Shown here: positions 1-11,290 of the stretch, in pieces
How positions within the stretch are numbered: position 1 is the stretch's first letter
Layout: each line of letters opens with the position of its first letter
NCBI GenBank assembly: GCA_049999725.1
Contig: JBNGIS010012451.1
Location: 1 to 41,565, forward strand
DNA from: Haplomitrium mnioides
Taxonomy: Eukaryota; Marchantiophyta; Haplomitriopsida; Calobryales
Direction: 5' to 3'
Length of the DNA: 41,565 nt
The notes under the pieces: generated by a model
The model's database searches: none
The model's input: only the letters and a program-made list of their open reading frames with translations
Told to the model about the DNA's origin: nothing
Program-made: the position numbers and the translations under genes

Positions 1-250
1 GTCAAAGGGTTCTTGTTCAATGTCCATGCTTGCATAGGCTGTAGGGTTCTTCTTTAGATGCTTGGCGTGTTTTTGCTGTTGGATTGTAGTTGAAAGTCCA
101 TGCGTGCATGGCTTTGTTGTTCTTGTTGAGAGTGAAAGAAAGCAGAGTATTTAGGATTCTTGTTCGGAGTCTATGCGTGCATAGGCTTTACGGTTGTGGT
201 TTGGAGTCTATGCTTGCATAGACTTTATTGGCTACGATGCTCCAAGTCAA
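1..250. repeat. Irregular cluster of an 18-bp palindromic motif (left edge)
   Basis: Four near-copies of the dyad GTCYATGCGYGCATRGAC lie at about 22-39, 96-113, 169-186 and 206-223, spaced 37 to 74 bases apart. The copy at 206-223 keeps both GTC/GAC ends with a TGCTTGCA centre. The same motif forms tandem arrays at the right edge (38524-38643, 39669-39758, 41270-41459). No gene is recognised here; the stretch is otherwise ordinary T/G-rich sequence. Confidence 0.7.
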
Positions 251-261
251 GTTTAAAGTCC

Positions 262-361
262 NNNNNNNNNNNNNNNNNNNNNNNNNNNNNNNNNNNNNNN
301 NNNNNNNNNNNNNNNNNNNNNNNNNNNNNNNNNNNNNNNNNNNNNNNNNNNNNNNNNNNNN
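262..361. other. Assembly gap (100 N)
   Basis: A run of exactly 100 N, the usual placeholder for a gap of unknown size. Open frames drawn across it are meaningless. Confidence 0.98.
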
Positions 362-399
362 ACTGTCAAGTGAAACAGGAACCCAGTAGCGGTTCCTGG

Positions 400-628
400 T
401 TCAAAGTAGCGGCTGTTTGTGGTGTTTGTATACAAGCTCAACAAATAGATTCATTTGGTACTAGTAGTGGATACGGTGGATGCTCCGCAATTGGCCAAAA
501 TATACTTTGATATGGTCTTCCACTAATAAGCAAGTACTAGATTTTCTTCTTTCTTTCTTTATTTGGGTCAACATCTTCTTGTTTTTTATGGTTTTTTTCT
601 CCTTTCTCTTCCAATGTTCCAAGTATTT
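400..628 (+). pseudogene. G1 chromovirus integrase fragment with an internal deletion
   Basis: Bases 418-515 match the integrase-core stretch of P1 at about 25130-25225 (a VVFV...VDAPQL-like stretch ahead of a YFDMVFH motif). The sequence then jumps straight to the later 'SKQ...FFLN' part, seen in P1 near 25470. The DDE middle is missing. The same abrupt junction occurs on the minus strand at about 11190-11400 in M1. The piece ends at the second gap, so its link to the next integrase segment is unknown. It is a dead fragment of a Ty3/gypsy integrase. Confidence 0.7.
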
Positions 629-728
629 NNNNNNNNNNNNNNNNNNNNNNNNNNNNNNNNNNNNNNNNNNNNNNNNNNNNNNNNNNNNNNNNNNNNNNNN
701 NNNNNNNNNNNNNNNNNNNNNNNNNNNN
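629..728. other. Assembly gap (100 N)
   Basis: A second run of exactly 100 N. It separates two integrase fragments that overlap in content, so the local order may be an assembly artefact or a real duplication. Confidence 0.98.
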
Positions 729-1169
729 AACAAGAAAATCGCATTGTGGAGGACATGCTTTGAGCATTTATCAACGTTCATCACATAGAATGGGATAGTT
801 TCTTGTCGGTTGTGGAGATTGCATACAACAACTCCAAACAAGTAAATACTGGATTTTGTTCTTTCTTTCTTAATTATAGTCAACTTTCTCTTGTTCCTAA
901 TGGTTTGCTTTCTCCTTCCTTTTCCAATGTTCGAAGTCTTTCCACCTTTTTGTCTTATTTATCTTTCTCTTTGCAAGATGCTCAAAATCATCTTGTTATT
1001 GCTCAGAATCGGCAAACACAATATGCCAATAAACATCTTCATGATTTCTCTTATATTTTTTGTGACCAAGTTATGCTTTCTACTCATGATCTCCATTTGT
1101 TTTTAGACACTCAAGTTTGTAAGTTATCTTCTACTTGGATTGGTCCACGTTATTTCTCCCATTGCTTAT
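729..1169 (+). pseudogene. G1 chromovirus integrase, C-terminal part
   Basis: The frame reads NRIVEDML then, after one stop, AFINVHHIEWDSF and VEIAYNNS. Next come DAQNHLVIAQNRQTQYANKH and DQVMLSTHDL, then KLSSTWIGP. These are the end of the DDE core and the GPY/F-type C-terminal domain of a Ty3/gypsy integrase. The segment is cut at base 1169 by unit A and resumes at 5649, where the chromodomain lead-in begins. The frame is mostly open with one visible nonsense codon. It is a remnant of a retrotransposon pol gene with no expected activity. Confidence 0.85.
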
Positions 1170-1294
1170 TGTTAGGTCTTTGGGTTCAAGGCATAGGGGG
1201 AGGAGCCCTGATGGTTGGTTGGTTGTTGTAGTACATGCCTAACTTCTCAAGTGGAGTATCGGGTTGAGATACGGCGAAAACTCCCGCTGATCGG

Positions 1295-1468
1295 GCTATC
1301 TAGGTTGACACTTGTTCGTGGTGGTAGTAAGGTCCATCAGGATACAATGGACCGTGGGGGTGCTTCTTCCCTCTAGGATCGGCTGTCCAAGGTTACACTT
1401 GGTCGTGGTGGTAGTGAAGTCCACCAGGACACAAGGAGCCGTGAGGGTGCTTCTCTTCCCTCAGGACT
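1295..1468 (+). repeat. 87-bp direct tandem repeat (2 units) inside unit A
   Basis: Two imperfect copies start at 1295 and 1382. Both contain a GGTCGTGGTGGTAGT-like core, a GTCCAYCAGGAYACAA-like stretch and a CCGTG-GGGTGCTTCT tail. Unit B has a single copy near 5900-5985, so the duplication is specific to A or was lost in B. Confidence 0.75.
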
Positions 1469-2007
1469 GGTTTCGGGACCTGCACACAACTTTTGGCTTA
1501 CTGGTTGGTCGCAAGGTTCAGGGTTAAGTCCCTAGAGCATAAAGGAAATAAATCAAATGCGTCTGAAATTTTATGTGTTATAACTTTAGGAATAACGAAA
1601 CTCACATTCAATCATACGGGGAACTCATGCACATACTCCATGTTCACTGATCATATCCTGAATAGCAAAATTAACAAGTACCAATACAAATGGGTTTTTC
1701 GATCCTACAGATCACTACGAGAGTTCAACACACTGCAGCCTCAGCCCTATATCTTCTCTTCTCCTACTTCTTGACAACAGGACACACCCTTACACTTAAC
1801 TCTCACTACTTTACCACAGGAACAGATAACTAGGACCAGAACAGGAAACACAGAAATTACTTCACTAGACGCACTCACCCAATCACATAAACACATAACC
1901 CACGTGTTTTAGATTTTCCTACATTTTTTTTATTACCTTCACCACCAGCCTCTAGGAGCCATCTTGGGAGTAAATCATCTGCACCGGTGAACACTTCGTC
2001 AACGAAC

Positions 2008-2018
2008 CTCTGATACCA
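2008..2018 (-). other. Possible tRNA-Met primer-binding-site-like sequence
   Basis: Read on the minus strand the sequence is TGGTATCAGAG, the usual start of plant LTR-retrotransposon primer-binding sites complementary to initiator Met tRNA. If real, unit A on the minus strand would be an LTR followed by a PBS and a short leader, not a pure solo LTR. Eleven bases could also match by chance, and unit B has no copy. Confidence 0.35.
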
Positions 2019-5000
2019 CGACCCTTCCCTTCTATTTGCCTCCTCTCGCGACTTAACATTCATCAAGTTTTCTTCTCTACCACTCCTCTTCTTTCTCCTC
2101 TTAACATTCTCCTCTCAACTAAACTAGCTTTACCACCATACTCTTCCTATAAGAACTATTAGTCCCCTTTTAATAGTAGACCGGTTGACCACCTGGAACC
2201 ATACAGCATCCTTATTGACCTTACTCTGTCTTCTATGACACTTTCCATCCACTAATCCCGCTCTGAACCTTCTCTGCTTTTCTCATACCTTACCCAGTCT
2301 TCATCCCTTCCATGTAATTCCCTCCATTAGATTATCTCCAGTCGTTGCAACGGTCAGATTTCATTTGTTCCCTTCTTTTTTTTTGTTTACTTTCCTGGAC
2401 CATGCGGTATCTTGCTCATTCCATGCCCACTCAACTCCCTTCTTACTTCCATTTCCTCAACAGTTCGGTTTGAGGGGCATTCCGCTTCTGCATATGCTCC
2501 GTTCGATTTCTGCGAAAAAGCCAAATGCACGCACTCCTCTGAAACTTCATACAATGTGAGGGGCCAGAACTGATTCCTTCATCTTTTGAACAGCCCAATG
2601 TTGTCTCCTCTGCGCCAGAGAATTGCTTCACCGTCTTCGTAGAGAACTGCTTTGCCTTCTTCGTAGCCTCTCTTTACTTGGTGAGTTGGTTAGCAGCAGA
2701 ATTAGGAACGCCAATCTCCACGGCTGGATTCGAGGTGTCAGAGTTCTCTGCAGTAAGAGTCTCCAAGGCATTTGGGCTCGCAGCTCCTCATTTGTTTGCT
2801 TATGTCCTCTCTACATGATTCGGATCAGATGCAATATTGCGCACCCCCTTTTTCATCCTTCCTCGTTTTGCAAGAGAATTCTTTCGATTGGCCTTCATCT
2901 TCATTCAATGTCACTCGCACAAGCCGCCAACTGAGTTACTTGCTCTGCGATGTTCCCTCACCTCTCTATACACAGGTATATTTTTTTCTCCAAGCAGCAA
3001 AATTCAGGGACTGAATTCCTCCTTCTGACATGGCTTGCTACTGGTCAGCCATATTACCACGTCCAACAAACTATTCCGTCTTCCTTCTATTTCCTTCCTG
3101 CGCGTGCTACACACCCACTCCTCCAAATTTTCATGCGGGGTCGTCTGCAGTACTATGCTCGTCATCAACTATGGGGAGTCTTCTGTTCATGTTGATCACC
3201 TATGTAGAAAACTTACTTCACGGTATCATCCCTTTTCATCTCCAACTCTTTCTCCTTTCTTGATCCAATGCGTTAGGAATCGCTACTCCGAAACACCTCT
3301 TACGACCCTTCCTCCCTCCAGTCTTCATCCTTCTGTCGGTCTCATTCTTCCACTTGAACACGTACAACCTCTAGCATTCTCCTTTGAGTTTGCATGGCAC
3401 AAGAGTAGGCCGGATCGGGGGCACCCACCATTCCTCCTCATGCAACGTAGCTTCCTTCATACCATGTGTCATTGACGCAGCATTCTTGGAGCCCCCTTAC
3501 TCGTCGTTCAAATCCCAGGGCGAGTCTCTCAATCCAGATCAATCCAGCTCGATTTTCTAGCCTCAATTTCATCCTCCACTCAAATTCTTTCAGCCTCCTT
3601 GATCAATTTTGGCTGATCGAGGCAGCCTCCCTGCGTGATTCTGGTACCTACGAATTCACAGCCTTTCCCTGGCGATTTCCTCCTGGGCTAAATTCTTCCT
3701 GTTGCATTAGTCCCATCTTCTTCTTGCTGCAATTGCGATTGAATAATTACCATTCTCCTCACCAAATCGATGGGGCTATTCTTTCGAACTGGGTACATAG
3801 GCCGCATTGCTGCAGCGGCTCCCTATGCCCCCACCAAGGACCATTTCCCGAATCTCCTACCCAATCAATTCATACAAGGCGCCGGTCCTCTTCGTCAAGC
3901 TCTCGCTCTTCTCTATTCACATCAACCGCAATCTCAAATCACCCTTTTCCGGCAATGCATGGAATTAAGGTAGTGCCTTCAGACCACCGCTCCAGCGTTG
4001 TCTAGGGGCTGCTTCATGCATCAACATTCTTTGCATGCCCCCACTCATATATGTCGGCATTGTCCAGCTGCATTCATATGGGGAGCCGAATCTCCACACG
4101 ACCTCTTTCTCCTCTGCATGCTGCTAATCACGAATTTTGGAGCCAGCTTCATTTTCTTTTACACTGCCCATACATTCCAGAATAACTCGACCTTCAGTGA
4201 TGGCGATCCTCTTCCGCGATTCTTGGTTTCGAGCCTCCTTCTCTAACGGTAAGGGGAACATGGGTTTACGTAGGTCCGCACGTTTTCCCAATACCCACCT
4301 TAATCAATTCATTCCCCAACCGCACTTGCCCCCCATGCAATGCCTCTTGACTCCCATGCAGTGTTTCTACAACGACCTCTCTCATGCTGCCAGAGTCCTG
4401 CACTTCAAGCTAGCCACACTCCTTTTCATCCCTCAATCTACAACTCCCTTCAATCTGCCACCATTCGTTCTGCACTGCCGTCTGTGACCCCTTGGCTACC
4501 AGGACCCATCCGCTGCACAGAACAACACTTACGAGTTCCACAAGAAAGTTTCATCTTAACGTTTATGTGCATCGCCTCCACGCAGCTACCCAACTCCCTC
4601 AAGGGAACAATTCTTTCCCCACCTCCAACGGGAACATAGTATATCTGCCTTTATGAGACTTCTTTAGCCCCTCCAAAAATCAGCATCGCCAAGAACGGAA
4701 CGCGAACAACCTCTAGCCAAAATTTCTTCCCACAAGAAAGGCACCATGCAACAGTAGAGAGCGAGCTCGGGATTCGACTTGAATCTGTAGAGTTACATGC
4801 CTACAATCCCATTAAAGCAGTAGTCCATTGGGCTCACCACACCAATTTACACTCATGCCTTCATTCCGCGCTTCTCCAGCCTCAAGCCCCAACTAACTCA
4901 TTCCCACCAAGCTGCGCCGCGCAAGAAGAAGGGAGTCCCTTCTTTCTTTCCCTTTATGAAAGTGGCCCTAATTCCCACCGGCGGGAATTCCACTTTCAAC

Positions 5001-5507
5001 CTCTCCCATTGGATCAAAATGATCCTCTTCATCCATTTTATCCCTTCTTTTTTCCTCCTTAGCTTGGCTGGTGGCTTAGGTATAATTAGCGATTTATTAA
5101 TATTTTACTAAATATTTACTATTATTCTTATTATTTACTAACCCATAATAATTTCAAAAAATCTAGGAACAACACACACAAAAAGGTACATCTCTATACA
5201 TTACTATCTATACTCACCCACCTGACTTACAAACATACTGACTTACTCACACACCTGACTTACGAACCGACTGACTTCCTTATCTTCTTCTTGCTGAAGC
5301 GTTATTCTCGGTTTATCTCCATTTCGCATATCTGAGCTGTTGTTGTCCTTGAGTGATCTGTTGCTAGATTCGATTGGTACCTGAAATTCAGAAAACACAT
5401 GCTATTCCTACAATTGCAGTTTTAGATCCTAAAGAAGATTTTCTACTTTAAATATAATAAAAAGTTTTCCAACTAGAATTATAAAAGTCTTTGGATTCAC
5501 TTCTGAG

Positions 5508-5528
5508 AAAAAAAAAAAAAAAAAAAAA
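5508..5528 (+). repeat. 21-base A run in unit A
   Basis: A homopolymer lies 120 bases before the right end of unit A, in a stretch otherwise shared with B and C. Neither of those has the run at this point. It is probably slippage expansion and not a poly(A) tail, since sequence homology continues on both sides. Confidence 0.8.
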
Positions 5529-5648
5529 GACAAGGTCTGTTGTTCGCCATTTCTGCCATTCGCCTGCTTGCTTTCTTCATTTTCCTTAACTTCTTCCTCC
5601 TTTGCCTCTCCGTGCGTGCATCTTTAATTCCCATCCTGGACCCTAACA

Positions 5649-5772
5649 CTTATAAACTCAATCTTCCTCTTCATATGAAGATTCATCTTGTATTCCATAT
5701 CTCGAAACTTAAGCATTTTATTTCTAGTTCATTTTTTTTCCAAATCGTGTTCAACTTCCTCCTCTAGCTATT
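5649..5772 (+). pseudogene. G1 chromodomain lead-in between units A and B
   Basis: This reads YKLNLPLHMKIHLVFHISKL followed by a broken serine-rich stretch. It matches P1 at 25817-25945 (YKFNLPLHMKIHHVFHVSKL). In chromoviruses this block joins the integrase C-terminal domain to the chromodomain. It is bounded by the target duplications CTTAT (unit A) and CTATT (unit B, 5768-5772). Confidence 0.85.
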
Positions 5773-8700
5773 TTTTAGGTCTTGATATGCAGGGCATAGA
5801 GGGAGGCGCTCTGCTTTGGATAAGGTTGTAGTATATGACATAACTTCTGGATTTGAGAGCTTTGTTGTTTTATGTAAGGTACCCCGTTGATCAAGCTATC
5901 TAGGGATACACTTGGCTATGGTGGTAGTAAGGTCCACCAGAACACAAGGGTCGTGAAGGTGCTTTCTCTTCCTTTAGGACCGGTTTGCGATCTGCAAACG
6001 ATTGTTGGCTTGTTGGTTGGTCTTAAGGTTTAGGAGTAGCGACCCATAACAGAAATGAAATCAATCACAAACATCTGATTTTAAGTGTTACAACTTGGAC
6101 AAAGCAGAATCCAAAGTACACGCATATAAAGAACTCTCTTACATTGACAAATACCAAAATAACACTTTACTACTTTGCACATACAAAAAGTAACCAATAC
6201 AGATTATAGATCAGGTCTCTAGCTCACCACTTGGGTCAAAGCACCCCAAGCATTTACTTCAGGAATCTCTTCCCCGTTCTTAGATCTCTAATGACATAAC
6301 AACAACCACTAATCTCTCTTGAAAGATCAAACCTAAGACACAAATGCTCGCCTCAATTGACTATACTACTACTCCACTCACATAACACATCACACTTAAC
6401 AAGATATGATATATAACACATAATACTAACCCCACACATAAAATATACGACACATAAACTTTTAAAGTTTTCTTTTACCTTAGCCACCAGCCAACAACCA
6501 CCTTGGGAAAGGAGCCAATAGACTTGAGCCCTCAAAATAGTTTGTGCATTTCCCGACTAACACCTTGCAACCCATACCTTTCTTGTGTAGAACCTTATTT
6601 GCCACCTAGTTCAATAATCCTAAAATCTCCATCCTCGTCTTCTCAATACTCTCCACCACACTTAATCTCCACTCACTTCACCCACTGCACTTCATATCAT
6701 CACTATTCGAAGAATTACTGTACAATCCTATATCCAGTTTGAGTCTCACTTCTTAACCTTCCCTTTTCTACATTGAACCTTCTTCTACCTTCCCTTTTCT
6801 CATATATCCTAGATAGCACTTCTCTTCCATCTTCTCCATCTAACGAACTTTTTTGCTCTTCCCAACCATCCTACTAACTAACCCTTGCTCCCTTCCCCTC
6901 CAATAACTTCTCGTCCCTACCACCTTTTTGTCCATATGTATTTTCCACCACCGAGGTCACTTGTTATCATCGACTCAGGTTCCTTTTACCGTCTATGGTG
7001 GTAACTCCCGCTGACCTTCCATCTTCAAATTGGCCAACGGTTGATTCTCAGTTTGAATATCCCAAGACATTCGTGAAATGCCACTTCCTCGACTTTCCTT
7101 CACTCTGAGACGCCTATATTCTGCCACCTACAACAATGCGGGTTTTAACTTATGTCTTTTTCTTTGATACAGCCATGTCTTGAGATCTCCAACCAATGTA
7201 GCCTATTCACAGGTACTCTTGTCTTCTTTGTGTTGTCCTCAAGTTTCTCCCTTTAGAGATGGCTTATCTTCCCACTAGCCCTTTAACAAAATTTTCTTAC
7301 CGAAGAGGTCTTGTATGCCCTTAGAGGCTGATGAGTGGGTAAGCCCATCGACTACAACAATTTGTCTCCATCGGTACGTTAATTTTCTCTCAAATATTTA
7401 CGTTCTTCTGTGTATTCGCAGAGCAGCATTCAGCCGTTGATAGTCTTGGCAGGCGTGCAGCGACCTCCATTTCTTGTCACCTCTCTTCTAAATCTCTACC
7501 GTTTCGTTCTCCCCTCTTATCTCTACCTAAGCACACAACAAGCCAAAGCGTGACAACATTCAGAGCTACTAACAATCGCACGATCAATTTTCCATTGTCG
7601 AATTTCCATTTTCTCTCCTTCCCCGCTGCTTTCTTGATTTGATTTCTCTTCCAAATAGTTCCAACTCACGTACAGTTGCGATTCCAACTTCCTATGTCCA
7701 AGCATATGTGCGACTCAATTCTTCTCAACAAGCACACAACTTTCTCCCTAATTTTGGCCTCGTTCTCAAGCACGCATTGAGGCAGATGGACTCTAAATTC
7801 ACCAATTGTGTTGTCCGCAGAGCGATGGCCCCTTTGCAATTGCGGAAGAATTCTTCCATCCCTACAGTTCGCAACAACATAGGTGAAATATGAGGTAGCA
7901 TCCCCTTCCCACTCCCAGTTGTCTTCTTGCTGCCACCGTCAAGCCCACTGCAGATAATCACCATAATTTGTATTAGCTCAAATGCCTTTCGATCTTACCA
8001 ATCATCCTTTCCTGGAGATGATCTAAGATGCTGGCTTGACCTTGAACTTCCCCAACCTCAATCGATTCGGTGGCACCAATAGTCTTCTACTATGCATATA
8101 GCTCCAACATTTGCTTGATGAACTTGGGAAACAAGATTAGGAGGGTAGGATTGTCAATAGTTTGTTAACGTAGGTTAGGTGAATTGCTAAAACAAGAAGA
8201 CCCAAAGGGAGCAGATTTAGCTTTTTTGTATACTCTCCTATGCATTTAGTGACCGGCAACACTACATCTACGCTGATCTCCTAGTCGATTACTAAGGTCT
8301 ATTCAATGAGGCATTCCCAATTTAGCCATGTGCAAAAGGCTGCACTACTACAATGAATTTTATTTTTCCTTCGGAAGTCCATTGTTGCATCTCTTTTCCT
8401 TTGTTTGCATTCAATGTTAGGTGTTCACGGCCAACAATAAAATCTTCTCACCCAAATCTCACCATCTTGGTCAGGACATTTCTCATAAGACCAGCCCATC
8501 TCCATACCTTTTGCAACCAAAGATCAAGTTGCAACTCAACAAGTTTTTTTCATGACAACTCGACACTTCTTCTGCCTCACTAAGTGTCCACCGATTGGAT
8601 TTTTTCTTCAATCTATGATTTGCTTCATTATACCCTCTGATAGTGCATGCTATTGTTCATGCATGCCTCTTCCTCCGTCAAAACTCTCTAGATAACCCCA

Positions 8701-9682
8701 AAACATTTCAAGATCATATGTTGCGCACTCAATGCTTCCACCAATGATTCTAGGTATGTGGCTACTAAGAGCATCCCTATTCCCTCATCTGTCACCAACG
8801 ACTTCTTCAACTTCAATTATTTCACATATCTATCCTCGAAATCCAATTTCCCAAATTTCCCACAGGACTGCTTCACCTCTAGATGTCAAATGTTCTCCAC
8901 TGCAGATCGAAATGCATGCCACTATTGACTCAACTATCCAGTTCCTCAATAGCAACCTCCTCTATTTTCTGCCACAGCACAAAAGTCAAGGGCATCCCCC
9001 TCGCAAGAACTAGAGAGATAGGAGAGGGAAAAATGAGCCCCTTTCTTTCTTAAAGTAGGCCCTATCTCCCACACGTGGGAAACCTTCTTTCAATGTACAC
9101 CTTTAGATCAAAACAATCTCAACCGCCCATCTTTATCCATCTTTTCTCCTTGGTTTGGTTGGTAGCTTAGGTTTAATATTAGTTAATTAATATTTTACTA
9201 TTATTTACTAACCCAAACAACTTTTTTCAAAATCCCACAAAACACAAAATTTGTATACGTCTACTTTTACAAAACACACACATAACCCTGACTTACAAAG
9301 GCACCTCTCATTTCTTTTTTCTTCTTGCTTGAGCATTATTCTTCCATTTTTTTCCATTTTGATTTTTTGAGTTATCATTGTCATTGCTTGATCTGTTGCT
9401 TGATCTATTATTTGATCTGTTGTTTGATCTCTTTGGTACCTGCAATTTCAGAAGACACGTGCTATTCCTACGGTTGTATGTCTAAATCCTAAAGAAGTTT
9501 TATACTTTAAAATTTTAATGAAAAAGTCTTTTAACTGAATTCTATTTTCGTCCTCCTATTTGGACGGTGTTTGTTGTTTGCTATTTCTGCCTTTTGCATC
9601 CTTGATTTCTTCTTTTTTCTTGCTTTTTCTTCCTTAGCCCTCTCTTTGTGTGAGTCTTCATCTCCTATCTCAGACCCTAACA
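5773..9682. mobile_element. Unit B: ~3.9 kb solo-LTR-like insertion with 5-bp target duplication
   Basis: The left end is TTTTAGGTC (TGTTAGGTC in A) and the right end is ACCCTAACA. CTATT is duplicated at 5768-5772 and 9683-9687. Excision restores chromodomain sequence matching P1. The left part (GGCATAGAGGGAGG block, one 87-bp-type unit, a stretch to about 6520) and the right part (about 9015-9682) resemble A. The middle is C/T-rich and different. No protein domain is recognised in either strand. The CCACACGTG near 9070 is shared with unit C. Like A, this is most simply a long solo LTR. Confidence 0.75.
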
Positions 9683-9924
9683 CTATTGTTCTTGATAATC
9701 ATGAAAAACTTAAAGGGGACTACATTTTTGCAAGAAGAGTTATCAAACAAGGGCGACATCCACAAGTTCAATGCAACGTTTTGTTAAAAGACTATCTACT
9801 TCAATGTTACTTGGGAACCTTGTTCAAACCTTGAGAATGCTCAAGAGGCTATTCAAAATTTTGAAAGCAGCAATGACAAGGATATCATCGATTAGAAGGC
9901 GGAGATTATGTAGTAGTACAAGCA
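9683..9924 (+). pseudogene. G1 chromodomain, second half
   Basis: The sequence resumes with VLDNHEKLKGD then RRVIKQGRHPQVQ. A frame-shifted stretch follows that matches the P1 block with a 'YDAT ... NLENAQEAI' pattern. This is the chromodomain core (LSNHEEYEVDR in P1) used by chromoviral integrases to recognise modified histone tails. Frameshifts and stops kill it. It runs directly into the LTR at 9925, as in P1 and M1. Confidence 0.8.
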
Positions 9925-10210
9925 TGATGTTGTGCTATTTATAAGAAAATAAAGAGGAGTGAAGGAAGTGGTGGGTCACTTTTAAGGTTGATCACTTACC
10001 TTCAAAGTTACTTTTAGAGTTTTAGAGTTGAAATTAGAAGTGACTTGTAAGTGAAGAAAGAGGGTTGACATCTTCTTTTCTTGTATAAATAGAAAGGCTT
10101 CATAGCCGTACTTCTCATTCTAGAGATCCTCTCAATTTGATTTGGCTCTTTGGTTGCTTAGCTTTGGCTAGCACTTTTGGCTTTTGTTTGCTTGTTGGTC
10201 TTGAGTTGTG
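9925..10210 (+). repeat. G1 3' LTR (chromovirus family)
   Basis: It starts TGATGTTGTGCTATTTATAA, as do P1 (23205 and 26183) and, inverted, M1 (10609). It contains AGTGACTTGTAAGTGAAG-type repeats and a TATAAATAG box. Similarity to the P1 right LTR extends to about 10195. The exact end is not resolved because it abuts the inverted M1 LTR. Confidence 0.8.
10084..10092 (+). promoter_or_regulatory. LTR TATA box
   Basis: TATAAATAG sits at the same place in three LTRs: here, 26375-26383 (+) and 10277-10285 (minus). Conservation of the box while surrounding sequence drifts supports it as the LTR core promoter. Confidence 0.7.
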
Positions 10211-10249
10211 TAACTCTATTAGAGTTATCTTGAAGTTGATACTTATTTG

Positions 10250-10609
10250 GAAGTTGGTTTTTGAGTTCTTTTACACCTATTTATACAAGAGAAGAAGATG
10301 CCTTTCCATCACTTACAAGTCACTTCCAATTTGAGCCCTAAAAGTGATCTTATCTTACTTCTCTAAAAGTAACTTCAAAGACAAGTAATCTTATCCCACT
10401 TCAACTCTAAAAGTAAACTTATACCACTTCATTTAAAGTAACTTCAAAGGCAAATAATCTTATCCCACTTCAACTCTAAAAGTAATCTTATACCACTTCA
10501 TTTAAAGTAACTTCAAAGGCAAGTAACTTTAAAATGATTTCAGCCCTAAAGACAACCCTCTACCACTTCATTTGCCTCTCTCTATTTTCTTATATATAGT
10601 ACAACATCA
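10250..10609 (-). repeat. M1 3' LTR, inverted relative to G1, with 69-bp tandem units
   Basis: On the minus strand it starts TGATGTTGT at 10609 and holds TATAAATAG at 10285-10277. Inside are 69-bp direct repeats starting at 10366, 10435 and (partial) 10504, built from AAAGTAACTTCAAAG and CTTATACCACTTCATTT. With the G1 LTR it makes a tail-to-tail pair; the left boundary is uncertain (10210-10260). Confidence 0.75.
10277..10285 (-). promoter_or_regulatory. LTR TATA box (M1)
   Basis: Plus-strand CTATTTATA reads TATAAATAG on the minus strand, equivalent to the boxes in the G1 and P1 LTRs. Confidence 0.65.
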
Positions 10610-11290
10610 TGTTTATACTATTATATAATCCACGCTTTCTATTTGATGACATCCTTGTAATGACTGGCAGTTTCAAACAATGGAGTAGCCTCTTGAGCAT
10701 TCTCAAGATTGGAATATAGCTCCCATATAGCATCATGAAGCGGGTTCCACAAAACTTTATATTAAACTTGATGATATTATCCACATTTGAAAACTTGTTT
10801 ACCAAAATACGGTCCACCTCATATTCTACATTTTCATCAAGAACTATATGTAGAGGAGTAATTTGATCACGATTTGAAAAAAAAGGATAGACTAGAAACA
10901 AAAGGTTTAAGTTTAGAGACATGGAACATACGATGAATCTTCATATAGAGAGGAAGATCAAGTTTATATGCAACATGAGAAATAACTTGGAGAAATTGAG
11001 AAAGTACCAAATTAAACAAGAGATAACTTACAGACTTGAGTATCTAAAGAAAAAGAGAGGTAATGAGTAGAAAGCACAACTTGGTCACACAAAACATAAG
11101 AGAAATCACAACTATGTTTATTGGCATATTGTGTTTGCAAATTTTGAGTAATAATAAGATGGTTTTGAGCATCTTGCAAAGAGAAAGATAAATGAGACAA
11201 AAAGATGGAAATACTTGGAACATTGGAAGAGAAAAGAGAAAACAAACCATAAAGAGCAAGAGGTTGTTGGCCCAAATTAAGAAAGAAAGG
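10610..11290 (-). pseudogene. M1 integrase C-terminal domain and chromodomain
   Basis: On the minus strand, 11275-11012 gives DAQNHLIITQNLQTQYANKH and DQVVLSTHYL ahead of TQVCKLS, the integrase C-terminal block. Bases 10922-10640 give a degraded chromodomain with HIVLDENVEYEVDRIL. Order and sequence match G1 and P1. The frames are shifted relative to each other. The LTR follows directly at 10609. Confidence 0.85.

Larger units (their letters stand above)
1170..5648. mobile_element. Unit A: ~4.5 kb solo-LTR-like insertion with 5-bp target duplication
   Basis: The left end is TGTTAGGTC and the right end is ACCCTAACA, an inverted TG...CA pair. CTTAT is duplicated at 1165-1169 and 5649-5653. Removing the unit rejoins the integrase end to the chromodomain lead-in, as in uninterrupted P1. 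Unit B has the same ends. The left ~800 and right ~730 bases resemble B, while the C/T-rich middle (about 2000-4900) does not obviously match. No coding domain is recognised; long plus frames such as 3035-3475 and 3466-4005 look compositional. The best reading is a very long solo LTR of an F-like element, whose flanks carry the same ends. A non-autonomous element with variable cargo is the alternative. Confidence 0.75.

Noticed and set aside
160-883. Open frames running through the N gaps on both strands
   Set aside because: They contain 34 unknown residues from gap placeholders, and the real signal is the plus-strand integrase.
3035-4005. Long plus-strand open frames in unit A (146 and 179 codons)
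   Set aside because: They are Ser/Pro/Leu/His-rich, overlap in other frames, match no known domain, and lie in C/T-rich sequence where stop codons are scarce.
10137-10334. 65-codon frame
   Set aside because: It lies across the LTR junction of G1 and M1 and has no family resemblance.
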